In this document: one piece after another, positions 1 through 8,226 of the stretch
Position numbering within the stretch: the first letter of the stretch is position 1
Layout of the letters: every line of letters begins with the position of its first letter
Notes under the pieces: generated by a model
Told to the model about the DNA's origin: nothing
Database searches by the model: none
The model's input: only the letters and a program-made list of their open reading frames with translations
Translations under genes and position numbers: made by a program
Source of the DNA: Secundilactobacillus pentosiphilus
GTDB taxonomy: Bacteria > Bacillota > Bacilli > Lactobacillales > Lactobacillaceae
DNA length: 64,000 nt
NCBI RefSeq assembly: GCF_002217985.1
Contig: NZ_BCMI01000004.1
Span: 91,611-155,610 of the forward strand
Reading direction: 5' to 3'

Positions 1-618
1 GGAATTGACGGCGAACTGCTGCAGGAAACGCTCAGTCACAACGTTGATACTACCTTTAACCAAATTACCGTTGACGGCGATACTTCAACCAATGACATGG
101 TCGTGGTGATGGCTAACGGGATGGCCGGTGCACCCAAGCTAACCAGTACCGATGATGCTGACTTTGGCATTTTCCAAGCTGGCTTGCACCTGGTCCTTCA
201 GGAACTGGCTAAGCAGATCGCAGCTGATGGTGAAGGCGCAACTAAGCTGGTTGAATGCAACGTCAACGGCGCGTTCAACGACCTTGAAGGCCAAGAAGTT
301 GCCAAGGCAATCGTTGGGTCAAACCTAGTTAAGGCGGCCATCTTCGGGCAGGATCCTAACTGGGGCCGGATCATTTCAACGATTGGGATGACTAACGCCC
401 ACGTTGATATTGATCACGTTGATATTGAAGTCAACGGCATCAAGATGGTTCAAGATAGTTTAGGGTTATCCTTTGATGAGAAGGCCGCAAGTGATAGTAT
501 GGGGTCAAGTAAAATTGAGATTGACGTCAACTTGCACGTTGGATCGGCTTCAGGTCAAGCCTGGGGCTGTGATCTGACCTATAACTACGTCAAAATTAAT
601 GCCAGCTATCATACTTAA
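1..618 (+). CDS. argJ: ArgJ, glutamate N-acetyltransferase (3' part)
   Basis: This is the C-terminal part of the bifunctional ornithine/glutamate N-acetyltransferase of the cyclic arginine pathway; it recycles the acetyl group from N-acetylornithine to glutamate. Frame 1 is open from the first base, so the gene begins outside the window. The visible part starts just after the place where the self-cleaving Ala-Thr-Met-Leu site would lie, so it corresponds to most of the beta chain. The stretch with GDTSTNDMV near nt 79-102 and the motif FGQDPNWGR (nt 343-369) are typical of the family. The ATG at 97 is internal and not a real start. argB follows after 15 bases, with a ribosome site overlapping the gap, so the genes are one operon. 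Confidence in identity is high. Confidence 0.95.
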   Translation, partial: GIDGELLQETLSHNVDTTFNQITVDGDTSTNDMVVVMANGMAGAPKLTSTDDADFGIFQAGLHLVLQELAKQIAADGEGATKLVECNVNGAFNDLEGQEVAKAIVGSNLVKAAIFGQDPNWGRIISTIGMTNAHVDIDHVDIEVNGIKMVQDSLGLSFDEKAASDSMGSSKIEIDVNLHVGSASGQAWGCDLTYNYVKINASYHT

Positions 619-633
619 AAAGGAGCGTAAATC

Positions 634-1377
634 GTGAATCTTATCATTGTAAAAATCGGCGGCAACGCCATTTCAAAACTGAACAGCGAGTTCTTCGAAC
701 AGTTGCGTCAATGGCATCAAGCCGGTAAAAAAGTGTTATTGATTCACGGTGGCGGTCCGCAGATTTCTCAGCTGTCAGCCAAGATGCATATTCCAACGCA
801 TAAGAAAAACGGTATTCGAGTGACGGATGAACAAACCTTAGCCCTTACCAAAATGGTGCTGCTGGGAAATACCCAGCCGGCGTTATTAATGCGGTTGGCA
901 CATGAGGGTTTGGTTGCAATTGGGCTGAACGCGTCTGATCAGCAGATGCTGATTGGCACGTACGTGGATCGTGCAACGTACGGTGCCGTTGGTTGTATTA
1001 CCGGTGTGAATGAACTGGCCTTATCGAAGCTCTTAAACGGTCAGATCGGTGTTTTGGCACCACTGGCACTGACACCGGATGGCGACTGGCTGAACGTTAA
1101 TGCCGATACTGCGGCAGCGGACGTTGCGCGGGTGCTGAAAGCCAGCCAGCTATATTTGCTGACGGACGTTCCTGGCGTTCTAAAGGATGGCAAAGTGATC
1201 TCTGCGATGATCCCGCAGGATTTGCCGCACTTAATAGAAGAAAAGGTCATTACGGATGGGATGCAGCCAAAGCTGTCGGCGGCAGTGAGAGCGGTCCACG
1301 CTGGTGTTCAAGCGGTACGCATCACTGACCAGTTGACCCATCCAGGAACAACTTTAAAAATGGAGGCAAACGATTGA
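634..1377 (+). CDS. argB: ArgB, acetylglutamate kinase
   Basis: This 247-residue amino-acid kinase phosphorylates N-acetylglutamate, the second step of arginine synthesis, in the cytoplasm. The N-terminus VKIGGNAIS holds the phosphate-binding lysine; HGGGPQIS is the glycine-rich substrate loop; NVNADTAA near residue 155 is the conserved nucleotide/substrate segment. The length is normal for the short bacterial form (about 250 residues) without an extended arginine-sensing N-terminal helix, so strong arginine feedback is less likely; that is an inference. The start is GTG at 634, chosen because AAAAAGGAG at 617-625 gives good spacing. The stop TGA at 1375-1377 nearly touches the argD start. 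Confidence 0.95.
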   Translation: MNLIIVKIGGNAISKLNSEFFEQLRQWHQAGKKVLLIHGGGPQISQLSAKMHIPTHKKNGIRVTDEQTLALTKMVLLGNTQPALLMRLAHEGLVAIGLNASDQQMLIGTYVDRATYGAVGCITGVNELALSKLLNGQIGVLAPLALTPDGDWLNVNADTAAADVARVLKASQLYLLTDVPGVLKDGKVISAMIPQDLPHLIEEKVITDGMQPKLSAAVRAVHAGVQAVRITDQLTHPGTTLKMEAND

Positions 1378-1378
1378 A

Positions 1379-2521
1379 ATGAGTATGACACACGTATTTC
1401 CAACTTATGACCGGTTTGATTTTGAACCGATTTCTGGCAATGGTGTCGTTGTGACAGACGATCAAGGTCAGGACTACTTAGACTTTACCTCGGGTATCGG
1501 GGTTTGCAATTTTGGCTACCAAAACGCTAAGATTCAAAATGCCGTGAGTGTTCAGATGACCAAAATATGGCACATTTCCAACTTGTATCAAAACCACCTG
1601 CAGGAAGCAGTTGCTGAACTGTTAGTTGGCGACGAGGATAAATTAGTTTTCTTTGCCAATTCCGGAACTGAGGCTAACGAAGCGGCTCTGAAGCTGGCAC
1701 GTAAAGCCACAGGCAAATCAAAGGTCTTGTCGTTTAACCACTCATTTCACGGCCGGACGTACGGTTCGATGTCTTTGACTGGCAATGACCATATTAAAGA
1801 AGGGTTTGCACCGTTAGTTCCAGACATTAGTTTTGCGGACTACAACGACGAAGCAGCTTTAGATGCCATTACGGATGACCTTGCGGCTGTTATCCTTGAA
1901 GTGATTCAGGGTGAAGGCGGCGTGATCGTGGGTGACCAAGACTGGCTGCACGCGGTTCAGGATAAGTGTCAGGCGACGCATACGCTGCTCATCGTGGATG
2001 AAGTTCAAACGGGGATCGGCCGGACGGGCTATAAATTTGCTTATCAGGGTGTCGGCTTGGATCCTGACATCGTAACGTCGGCCAAGGCTTTAGCGAATGG
2101 ACTTCCGGTTGGTGCTATGATTGGGAAAGCCAACTTAGGACCGGCTTTTGGCCCAGGTTCTCACGGGTCGACCTTTGCTGGTAATCCATTAACGATGGCA
2201 GCTGCCCAAGCTGTCTTGACACAATTGACGCCAGCGTTTCTAGACGATGTTCAGGAGAAGGCTGCAGCGGTCTGGGAGCAGTTAGATCACTTTGAAGATT
2301 TAAAAGTGGTTAAGTCAGTTAGTGGTCGCGGCCTAATGATCGGGATTCACTTAACGGATGATCTGCCCGTCAACAACGTGATCAAGACGCTGCACCAGAA
2401 GGGATTGTTGACTCTTCCCGCGGTTGGTAATACGTTGCGGCTGTTACCACCACTAGTAATGAGTAAATCGGATTTATTAAGTGGTATTCAGACCATTTAT
2501 CAGACGTTAGATGAAAATTAG
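1379..2521 (+). CDS. argD: ArgD, acetylornithine aminotransferase
   Basis: This class-III PLP-dependent aminotransferase of 380 residues converts N-acetylglutamate semialdehyde to N-acetylornithine. Visible landmarks are the phosphate-binding segment FANSGTEANEAALKLAR, the FNHSFHGRT segment, the cofactor aspartate in LIVDEVQTGIGRTG, and the Schiff-base lysine in SAKALANGLPVGA. The start ATG (1379) lies one base after the argB stop, so translation is probably coupled; a second ATG two codons later is an alternative. It is the last gene of the arg operon here: the next feature is a large hairpin element and then a gene on the other strand. Confidence 0.95.
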   Translation: MSMTHVFPTYDRFDFEPISGNGVVVTDDQGQDYLDFTSGIGVCNFGYQNAKIQNAVSVQMTKIWHISNLYQNHLQEAVAELLVGDEDKLVFFANSGTEANEAALKLARKATGKSKVLSFNHSFHGRTYGSMSLTGNDHIKEGFAPLVPDISFADYNDEAALDAITDDLAAVILEVIQGEGGVIVGDQDWLHAVQDKCQATHTLLIVDEVQTGIGRTGYKFAYQGVGLDPDIVTSAKALANGLPVGAMIGKANLGPAFGPGSHGSTFAGNPLTMAAAQAVLTQLTPAFLDDVQEKAAAVWEQLDHFEDLKVVKSVSGRGLMIGIHLTDDLPVNNVIKTLHQKGLLTLPAVGNTLRLLPPLVMSKSDLLSGIQTIYQTLDEN

Positions 2522-2534
2522 AGCAAAAAAATGC

Positions 2535-2765
2535 GAGGGTGCGACACAACTCGGTAGATTCCAGAATATAATGCCAAAATGCACCATCCCAATGGTTTTT
2601 ATTGGGATGGTGCATTTTGGCATTATATGGCCGGAATCTGAGTTGTGGAGCAGGCTAAGGCTATATTCCAGTATTGAACCAGCATACATTTTAAGCTGTG
2701 CTTTAGTTAAGAAATTAACTGGAATTCTTATCGATATAGACTTAAGTCACAGCCCCGTATTTTTT
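2535..2765 (+). repeat. Intergenic hairpin element, copy A
   Basis: Between the convergent argD and a flavin-binding gene lies a roughly 230-base element. Its core is a perfect 28-base inverted repeat (2566-2593 and 2601-2628) with a 7-base loop. The left flank CTCGGTAGATTCCAG and the right flank GGCCGGAATCTGAGTTGTGG pair with each other around the core, followed by a conserved tail beginning GCAGGCTAAGGCTA. The ends, GGGTGCGAC and GTCACAGCCC, are imperfect terminal inverted repeats. Related copies lie at 27313, 44192, 15483 (minus strand) and 62815. ORFs in this stretch are produced by the palindrome and are not genes. It probably also stops transcription from both sides. Confidence 0.85.
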
Positions 2766-2775
2766 TTACTAGAAT

Positions 2776-3210
2776 TTAGTTAAAGGTCAGCTTGTCGGTA
2801 CCGTGACCAAAAACTTCTGCTTCTTTAAAGGTGACAGCGTAAACGTTCATGTTGTCGCGAGCCTGTTGATCAAACATTTTGAAGCTGGCGTATTTCTTAT
2901 CCATTGCCTCAAAGAGTTCACTGCGACGGTCGTTGACCATCTTCGTATCAGCACCAGTGACACGGACGGTGCTGGCATCTTGTGGTGACATTGGGGTAGT
3001 TGTAAAAGAAATCTTGCCGTTGGCAGCTAGTTCCTTAACTTTGTCCGTATTCTTAGATGTTGCAAAGTACACGGTGTTTTCTGATTCATTTGGAAAATAA
3101 AGAAAGTTCACGGTCCGCACGTTTGGGGTGTGACCAGCTAGTGATTCGGTTGCTACAGCCAGGTTAGTCGCGTTCTCCAGAACGTTAGTATAGGTTTCTT
3201 TTGTGGTCAT
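2776..3210 (-). CDS. pyridoxamine 5'-phosphate oxidase family protein
   Basis: The 144-residue protein looks like the FMN-binding split-barrel fold of the pyridoxamine-phosphate-oxidase superfamily: a short N-terminal helix, then VRTVNFLYFPNESENTVYFATSKNTDK and KISFTTTP, the usual beta-barrel pattern. It is shorter than true PdxH (about 210 residues), so it is more likely a general flavin- or heme-binding oxidoreductase or stress protein. The ATG at 3210 is preceded by CTAGGAGGAATTATC, a strong ribosome site. It stands alone, convergent with argD and divergent from the padR operon. The substrate cannot be told from the sequence. Confidence 0.8.
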   Translation of the reverse strand: MTTKETYTNVLENATNLAVATESLAGHTPNVRTVNFLYFPNESENTVYFATSKNTDKVKELAANGKISFTTTPMSPQDASTVRVTGADTKMVNDRRSELFEAMDKKYASFKMFDQQARDNMNVYAVTFKEAEVFGHGTDKLTFN

Positions 3211-3276
3211 GATAATTCCTCCTAGAAGTTTGCTGTTTCTATTATAGCGCTTTCGTTAAAATCAATCAGTTTTAAA

Positions 3277-3338
3277 TTGACAAGCTTGCGGGATTCCTGT
3301 ACACTATCTTTGAAATCATATTATATGTCATATAATAT
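3277..3338 (+). promoter_or_regulatory. padR promoter with palindromic operator
   Basis: A near-consensus promoter is visible: TTGACA at 3277-3282, a 17-base spacer, and TACACT at 3300-3305. Directly downstream, 3318-3338 is a perfect palindrome of two 10-base arms (ATATTATATG and CATATAATAT) around a single T. It lies between the -10 box and the ribosome site, as expected for an autorepressor operator. PadR-family proteins bind AT-rich inverted repeats, so binding by the downstream PadR is inferred. Confidence 0.75.
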
Positions 3339-3355
3339 TGTGGGAGGTAAACGAT

Positions 3356-3676
3356 GTGGCCATTCAAGTGAGTTCCGAACTATTAGATGGCAGCGTGCTG
3401 GCGATCTTAGCACAGCAGGATTATTACGGTTATGCACTAACGCAGCGGGTTCAGCAAGCCATCAAAGTTTCCGAGTCGACGATGTATCCGGTTTTGCGTC
3501 GGCTGAAGAAAAACGGCTGGTTAACAACTTATGATGAACCATATCAGGGGCGTAATCGTCGTTACTATCAGATTACAGCAGACGGCAAAGAACGGTTGGC
3601 AACCATTCAAGGCGAGTGGAAAAACTTCAAGTTAGGCATTGATTCAATGTTAGGGGATGAAATCAATCATGGATAA
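3356..3676 (+). CDS. PadR family transcriptional regulator
   Basis: A 106-residue winged-helix repressor of the PadR type: the N-terminal segment LLDGSVLAILAQQDYYGYALTQRV and the following MYPVLRRLKKNGWL are hallmark helix-turn-helix sequences, and the wing ends with RRYYQITADGKERL. The GTG at 3356 is preferred over an in-frame TTG at 3338, because GGGAGG at 3342-3347 gives 8-base spacing and the TTG falls inside the operator palindrome. Family knowledge: PadR regulators with downstream HAAS and DUF4097 membrane proteins are common in Firmicutes and often answer to envelope stress. The gene overlaps the next by 8 bases. Confidence 0.9.
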   Translation: MAIQVSSELLDGSVLAILAQQDYYGYALTQRVQQAIKVSESTMYPVLRRLKKNGWLTTYDEPYQGRNRRYYQITADGKERLATIQGEWKNFKLGIDSMLGDEINHG

Positions 3677-4307
3677 ATACATCGAGGAGTTTAAAGGTTA
3701 TCTGAATCAGTTGAGTGATGCTGAGCTGGAGGAAGTTGTGAGCTTCTATTCTGAATACTTAGCGGACGGTGGCTTTGAGAGTTATGAGGCTAGCGTTGAA
3801 GAATTAGGTTCACCGCGTCAGCTGGCGCGTAAAGTATTAGCTGATTATTCAATTCGGCTATTGGATGCACCGGAAAAGGAAGGGCAGACCATGCGTAGCC
3901 GGGCAGCGCAATCGAAAACGCAGGTCAAAACGATTTGGCTGATTGTCTTAGCCATCCTATCCACACCACTGACGATCCCGTTAGCAATTGGCGTTTTGGC
4001 AACCTTGTTTGGCTTATTAGTGGGGGCCGCAGCGATTGTTTTTGCTCTCGTAGTCACGATTCTCTCCCTTGCGGTTGCTGGTATCTTTGTGTTTGGTGTT
4101 GGTGTTGGCATTATGGCGCAGTCGATGTCGACTGGCTTGGTATACGTTGGCGCTGGGTTGTGCGTGATCGGACTTTTCGTTGCCCTTATTCCAGCGTTTA
4201 AGTGGCTGATTAGTGGTGCCATTCACGTGACGTTATCGGCCAGTCGCTGGTTATACGGTAAACTAAAGTCTAAGAATCAAGCGGAAAAGGAGCGTGACCA
4301 CAAATGA
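3669..4307 (+). CDS. HAAS/DUF1700-domain membrane protein
   Basis: The N-terminus MDKYIEEFKGYLNQLSDAELEEV is the alpha-helical HAAS/DUF1700 signature, which in this gene family is thought to interact with the adjoining PadR protein. Residues roughly 85-190 hold about four hydrophobic segments (for example IWLIVLAILSTPLTIPLAIG), followed by a lysine-rich tail, so it is an integral membrane protein of about 212 residues. The ATG at 3669 is chosen over 3657 because it begins the conserved helix and overlaps the padR stop by 8 bases. It probably transmits an envelope signal; this is inferred from family and context. Confidence 0.85.
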   Translation: MDKYIEEFKGYLNQLSDAELEEVVSFYSEYLADGGFESYEASVEELGSPRQLARKVLADYSIRLLDAPEKEGQTMRSRAAQSKTQVKTIWLIVLAILSTPLTIPLAIGVLATLFGLLVGAAAIVFALVVTILSLAVAGIFVFGVGVGIMAQSMSTGLVYVGAGLCVIGLFVALIPAFKWLISGAIHVTLSASRWLYGKLKSKNQAEKERDHK

Positions 4308-5239
4308 AAAAGACGTTTATTACGGGGATCATTATCTTGATCATTGGCGGTATCATGCTGGCTATTGGTATTGGACAGGGGGGGATCAAGTCTATCTACT
4401 GGGACAATGGCCTTAAAACCGACCAAAGCACTTCGTATTCACGGAAAATCAAAAACGTTGATACCATTAATATTGAGGGTTCCAACTACGGTCCAATTGC
4501 CATCCACCGGGGCAACGTTGCTAAAGTCGCGGTGCATGCACAAAAGAGTAATCAAATTAAAACGCATCTTTCTGGTCATGCACTCACCATTTCCGGCCAC
4601 TCCAGGACCCACTTCATGTTTGGTGATTTTAGTATTGATAACGGTTCGCAAACAATCGACGTTACGGTGCCAAAGAAAACCCAAATCAAAACCATTGATA
4701 ATCGTGGCGAAATGAGTTTGCACGTCACTGATTTAACCGTTAAAAACTTGAGCAGTAACGGTTATGGTAATTTGAATCTTGAAAATACGACGGTCACCAA
4801 GGAGATGAACATGCCGCATCAGAATTATGGTGATATTACAATGAATGGTGTCACTTTCGACCGCGGATTAAATATTGATTCATCGGGTGACATCACGATT
4901 CGCAATAGTCATTTTGATAAGGCTGATAGCCGCCTCCATTCAGATGATGGTGAGGTTTATCTCAGCAATAATCACTGGCAGAACCTCAGTGTCACGAGTT
5001 CCGACGGTGATTTATATCTGGAGGATCAGTCGGTGAAGGATACGTTGACGGCGAATACCGCTGACGGTGATATTACCGCTCGGATTATTCCTCGAGCTGG
5101 CATCGTCATTCACGCGAATAGTTCTGATGGTGATACCAGCATTTATGGTAAGAACCGGCATCGTTACGGTAAAGTTAAAACTAATGGGCAGTCGTTTGAG
5201 CTTAATTCTTCGGCTGGCGATGTAACAGTCACTCGTTAA
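4304..5239 (+). CDS. DUF4097 beta-strand repeat protein, membrane anchored
   Basis: A 311-residue protein with one N-terminal hydrophobic segment (residues about 5-24, FITGIIILIIGGIMLAIGIG), then a long region of short beta-strand repeats such as NRGEMSLHVTDLTVKNL, SSGDITIRNS and SSDGDLYLED. The repeated S-[SD]-[DG]-G-[DE] turns are typical of the DUF4097/DUF4098 beta-solenoid family. The body should lie outside the membrane. The ATGA overlap (4304-4307) with the HAAS gene suggests translational coupling, making a three-gene operon padR-HAAS-DUF4097 ended by the terminator at 5242. No biochemical role is established. Confidence 0.85.
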   Translation: MKKTFITGIIILIIGGIMLAIGIGQGGIKSIYWDNGLKTDQSTSYSRKIKNVDTINIEGSNYGPIAIHRGNVAKVAVHAQKSNQIKTHLSGHALTISGHSRTHFMFGDFSIDNGSQTIDVTVPKKTQIKTIDNRGEMSLHVTDLTVKNLSSNGYGNLNLENTTVTKEMNMPHQNYGDITMNGVTFDRGLNIDSSGDITIRNSHFDKADSRLHSDDGEVYLSNNHWQNLSVTSSDGDLYLEDQSVKDTLTANTADGDITARIIPRAGIVIHANSSDGDTSIYGKNRHRYGKVKTNGQSFELNSSAGDVTVTR

Positions 5240-5241
5240 AC

Positions 5242-5279
5242 AAAAAAGGATTTTCCAGTCATCTGGAAAATCCTTTTTT
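5242..5279. terminator. Bidirectional rho-independent terminator
   Basis: A perfect hairpin with stem AAAAAAGGATTTTCCAG, loop TCAT, and the matching arm ending in TTTTTT; its A-run and T-run let it work in both directions, between the DUF4097 gene and the convergent merR. Confidence 0.95.
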
Positions 5280-5286
5280 GAAAACC

Positions 5287-5724
5287 TTAATCCTGTTCAA
5301 CAATCTTAACATCCGTCCGGTCTTCCTTAACGACCAGGTAGAGGATCTCGGTCTGCTGGTCATCCACAAAGCCTAAATTAATGGCGGGGTAGCCGTCGAT
5401 CTTGCTGATCCCTTGAAAACGATCGACCATTGACCGCTTCAAGAGTTCCATCGTTTCTCGGTGTGCTGCCGCCTTTTTCTCGGCGGCGCCTAGGGTGAAT
5501 CCTTGTTGAATGTAATTGTTGATCATGAAAACTCGAATTAACGTCTCATATGAATATTTTCGGTTTTGACCATTCACTTTCTCACTGCTAATATAGCCCT
5601 TTTGTTCCCAGTATCTTAGTTGGCTCTGCGATACACCAGTTGCCGCAGAGACGTCGCCGATACCCAAATGCCAGTTAACTTTCTTCGAGAAAGTCGCAAA
5701 CGCATCGTGTTCCTCAGTGTTCAA
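5287..5724 (-). CDS. MerR family transcriptional regulator
   Basis: About 145 residues. The segment LGIGDVSAATGVSQSQLRYWEQKGYI followed by NRKYSYETLIRVFMINNYIQQGFTL is a MerR-type winged helix; the rest (about 60 residues) is a short effector part without an obvious metal-binding cysteine pair. The TTG at 5724 is preferred because AAGAGGA lies six bases upstream; an ATG at 5742 has no ribosome site. It is divergent from an MFS exporter, and the shared control region holds an inverted repeat overlapping both -35 boxes, so it most likely controls that exporter and itself. The ligand is unknown. Confidence 0.85.
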   Translation of the reverse strand: MNTEEHDAFATFSKKVNWHLGIGDVSAATGVSQSQLRYWEQKGYISSEKVNGQNRKYSYETLIRVFMINNYIQQGFTLGAAEKKAAAHRETMELLKRSMVDRFQGISKIDGYPAINLGFVDDQQTEILYLVVKEDRTDVKIVEQD

Positions 5725-5831
5725 ATTTATTCCTCTTCTCATCAAATACTTATTGTAACGGTTTTCTTTCCTATAAGAATAGGATTCGAGTTGTTATATT
5801 TAATAACGTGCCTATCCGATTTCATAATGAC

Positions 5832-5894
5832 TAGTATATATAATCAAATAAATTTGTCAAGATAGTTGACAAATACCTTTCAAGTTATTATAGT
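5832..5894. promoter_or_regulatory. Divergent merR / MFS promoters sharing an inverted repeat
   Basis: The repeat TTGTCAA (5854-5860), five bases, TTGACAA (5866-5872) is perfect. Its right arm holds the -35 box TTGACA of the exporter (5866-5871), with TATAGT at 5889-5894 after 17 bases. Its left arm, read on the minus strand, gives TTGACA for merR, with ATACTA at 5832-5837 after 17 bases. One regulator bound here would cover both -35 boxes. Confidence 0.75.
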
Positions 5895-5943
5895 AGTGGA
5901 CAGTCGTTTAAAAAGCAAGTTATAGAAAAGAAGGTTTTAATTA

Positions 5944-7428
5944 GTGGGTAACGCAGTAGATACAAAGGGGAAATCCTATAACAGAGGGTTATTGATCATT
6001 ATCTTACTGGTCGGTACATTCTGTACGGTCCTCAACCAAACTATTTTATCAACAGCATTTCCAACCTTAATGAACGCGTTCAACGTTTCAACGTCAACCG
6101 TTCAGTGGTTAACTACCGGCTTTATGCTGGTCAACGGGATCATGATCCCAATCAGTGCTTGGCTAAGTACACGTTTTAATACCAAGTGGCTGTACATTGT
6201 CGCAATGACGGTTTTCTTTGCTGGAACCTTCGTTGCTTATACAGCACCAACCTCTAACTTTGGTATCCTGTTAGCGGGTCGTATCCTTCAAGGCCTTGGT
6301 GTTGGTGTCACTATGCCGCTTTTGCAAACCATTATGTTGTCAGTTTTCCCACCGGAACGTCGTGGGACTGCCATGGGGCTTGCCGGAATCGTTATCGGTG
6401 TGGCACCTGCCATTGGTCCTACCCTTTCAGGATGGGTCATTGATAACTTCTCTTGGCGTGATTTATTCGGTATGACGCTGCCAATTCTTGCGCTAGTCAT
6501 TATTGCCAGCTTTTTCTGGATGCATCCCGTTTTGGAGACCAAAAAGGAAGGCATCGATGTCCTTTCAGTTATCCTGTCAACGATTGGGTTCGGTAGTGTT
6601 CTCTACGGCTTCTCAACGGTCGGTGATGATGGCTGGGGCAGCACTAAAGTCATCAGTTTCTTGATCGTCGGTGCGATTGTCGTTGGTTTGTTCATCTGGC
6701 GTCAACTCAAGATGGACGATCCTTTCTTGGAAATGCGGGTTTACCGTTCCAAACCGTTCACGATTTCAGCTATTTTGAGTTCAATCTCAATGATGGCCAT
6801 GGTGGGTGTTGAAATGGTGATTCCAATGTACCTGCAAATCGTTAAAGGGATGTCAGCATTCCATTCCGGATTAACCCTGTTATTTGGTGCGGTGATGATG
6901 GCCTTCATGAGTCCAATTACTGGACGAGCCGTTGACCGTTATGGTGCCAAGCGTTTGTCTATCATGGGAATGGTGCTCTTAACGTTGGGTTCAATTCCAT
7001 TCATCTTCATTACTAAAAACACACCAACAGCTTACATCGTGATTCTTTATGCCGTGCGGATGTTCGGTATTTCGATGGCCATGATGCCTGCTACTACTGT
7101 TGGGATGAACGCTTTACCCGTTAACTTGATTGGCCATGGGACTGCCGTGAACAACACGCAGCGTCAAATTGCCAGTTCAGTGGGTACCGCCATTCTGATC
7201 AGTATTTTGAGTAACGTGACTAAGGATGGAATGCCAGCAAAGCACTTATTGAAGACTGATCCATTGTCATACAAGGACCACGCCATCAACGCTACTTTGA
7301 GTGGCTATCACGCTGCCTTCATCGTGGCTGCCATCTTCTGTGCCATGGCTGTGATCACCGCACTCTTCATGAAGAACCGTGGAGAAGCAAGTGATTACAC
7401 TGCAAAAAACGGGGGTGAAAGCAAATGA
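5944..7428 (+). CDS. DHA2 family MFS drug exporter (LmrB/EmrB-like)
   Basis: A 494-residue integral membrane protein with about 14 hydrophobic segments, as in the DHA2 (14-helix) drug:H+ antiporters. Typical marks are LNQTILSTAFPTLMNAFNVSTSTVQWL at the N-terminus (motif D region), GRILQGLGVGVTMPLL, and motif C-like GIVIGVAPAIGPTLSGWVI. The start is GTG at 5944, with AGAAGG about nine bases upstream. It forms a two-gene operon with the DUF4811 gene (ATGA overlap). The adjacent divergent MerR suggests induction by a toxic compound. The actual substrate cannot be read from the sequence. Confidence 0.9.
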   Translation: MGNAVDTKGKSYNRGLLIIILLVGTFCTVLNQTILSTAFPTLMNAFNVSTSTVQWLTTGFMLVNGIMIPISAWLSTRFNTKWLYIVAMTVFFAGTFVAYTAPTSNFGILLAGRILQGLGVGVTMPLLQTIMLSVFPPERRGTAMGLAGIVIGVAPAIGPTLSGWVIDNFSWRDLFGMTLPILALVIIASFFWMHPVLETKKEGIDVLSVILSTIGFGSVLYGFSTVGDDGWGSTKVISFLIVGAIVVGLFIWRQLKMDDPFLEMRVYRSKPFTISAILSSISMMAMVGVEMVIPMYLQIVKGMSAFHSGLTLLFGAVMMAFMSPITGRAVDRYGAKRLSIMGMVLLTLGSIPFIFITKNTPTAYIVILYAVRMFGISMAMMPATTVGMNALPVNLIGHGTAVNNTQRQIASSVGTAILISILSNVTKDGMPAKHLLKTDPLSYKDHAINATLSGYHAAFIVAAIFCAMAVITALFMKNRGEASDYTAKNGGESK

Positions 7429-8147
7429 TCTTAATTTTACTAGGCGTATTTGCCGTATTAGCGTTTGTTTTCTTCATCTATATTGAAAACAACGCTGTCA
7501 GTATCACGTTAACGATTCTGTCCCTACTGGGATTAGTCGTCTCAAGTGTCTATGCCGTTAAAAACTGGCAACATCATTATGGCTTGGAACAGTACACAAC
7601 AAGTACGACTAAGACAATCTATTCCGTTAGTCCTAACAAGCAAATGTCGATGATCCTTTACCAGCCAATTGGCTCGAAGAACAATCATCAAGTTTATATT
7701 TACAAGAATAGTGAAGCTGCTAAGAAGCCGGTGCATACGCAGGCTAATAGCGATACTAAAAACAAGTTGAGCAGAGTCAATGGCACAACGCAAATGACCA
7801 CTACTGTCACCCGTTGGCGTTACAAGAATAACGCTGCCAAATTCTGGTTTGCTTTCACTGGTGAAAATCACAAGTTCGTTAAACGGACCAACAAGATTGA
7901 AGTCAACAAGAACTGGCTTGTCTTGTCAGTTGCCCAATCTAAGGCGCTTCAAAAACAAATGAAGAACAAGGCCTATCAAGCACAGTTGAAGCAGCAGGGT
8001 AAGGCCTTCGTGATGAAGGGCATGCAAGCTGCGATGATGAAGAACCCAACTATGTCTAAAGCTGACCAGGCAAAACTGCAGAAGCAATTGACAGCTGAGT
8101 TCCAAGCACAAGCAATGAAGAAATTAATTGCTCAGGTTCAAAAGTAA
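7425..8147 (+). CDS. DUF4811-type membrane protein, MFS partner
   Basis: A 240-residue protein with two hydrophobic segments near the N-terminus (residues about 1-21 and 25-46), followed by a soluble domain rich in Lys, Thr and Asn and a C-terminal helix rich in Gln, Lys and Met (repeated AMMKN / QAKLQKQL patterns) that could form a coiled coil. I recognise it as the DUF4811 protein commonly found directly after LmrB-like exporters in lactobacilli. It overlaps the exporter gene by four bases and the operon ends at the terminator at 8189. Function is unknown; an accessory role for the exporter is inferred from context. Confidence 0.75.
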   Translation: MILILLGVFAVLAFVFFIYIENNAVSITLTILSLLGLVVSSVYAVKNWQHHYGLEQYTTSTTKTIYSVSPNKQMSMILYQPIGSKNNHQVYIYKNSEAAKKPVHTQANSDTKNKLSRVNGTTQMTTTVTRWRYKNNAAKFWFAFTGENHKFVKRTNKIEVNKNWLVLSVAQSKALQKQMKNKAYQAQLKQQGKAFVMKGMQAAMMKNPTMSKADQAKLQKQLTAEFQAQAMKKLIAQVQK

Positions 8148-8188
8148 TCAAAGCCTGATATATAAACTGTTTAAACGCTAATTAAACC

Positions 8189-8226
8189 AAAGGGACCACT
8201 CTTCCAGTGAGGAGGGTGGTCCTTTT
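8189..8226 (+). terminator. Rho-independent terminator after the exporter operon
   Basis: Hairpin of AAAGGGACCAC and GTGGTCCTTTT with a short inner mismatch region, ending in a T-rich run. Confidence 0.85.

Noticed and set aside
2382..2783. Several overlapping frames on both strands over the hairpin element
   Set aside because: They arise from the palindrome and lack ribosome sites; the same happens at 27212-27554.
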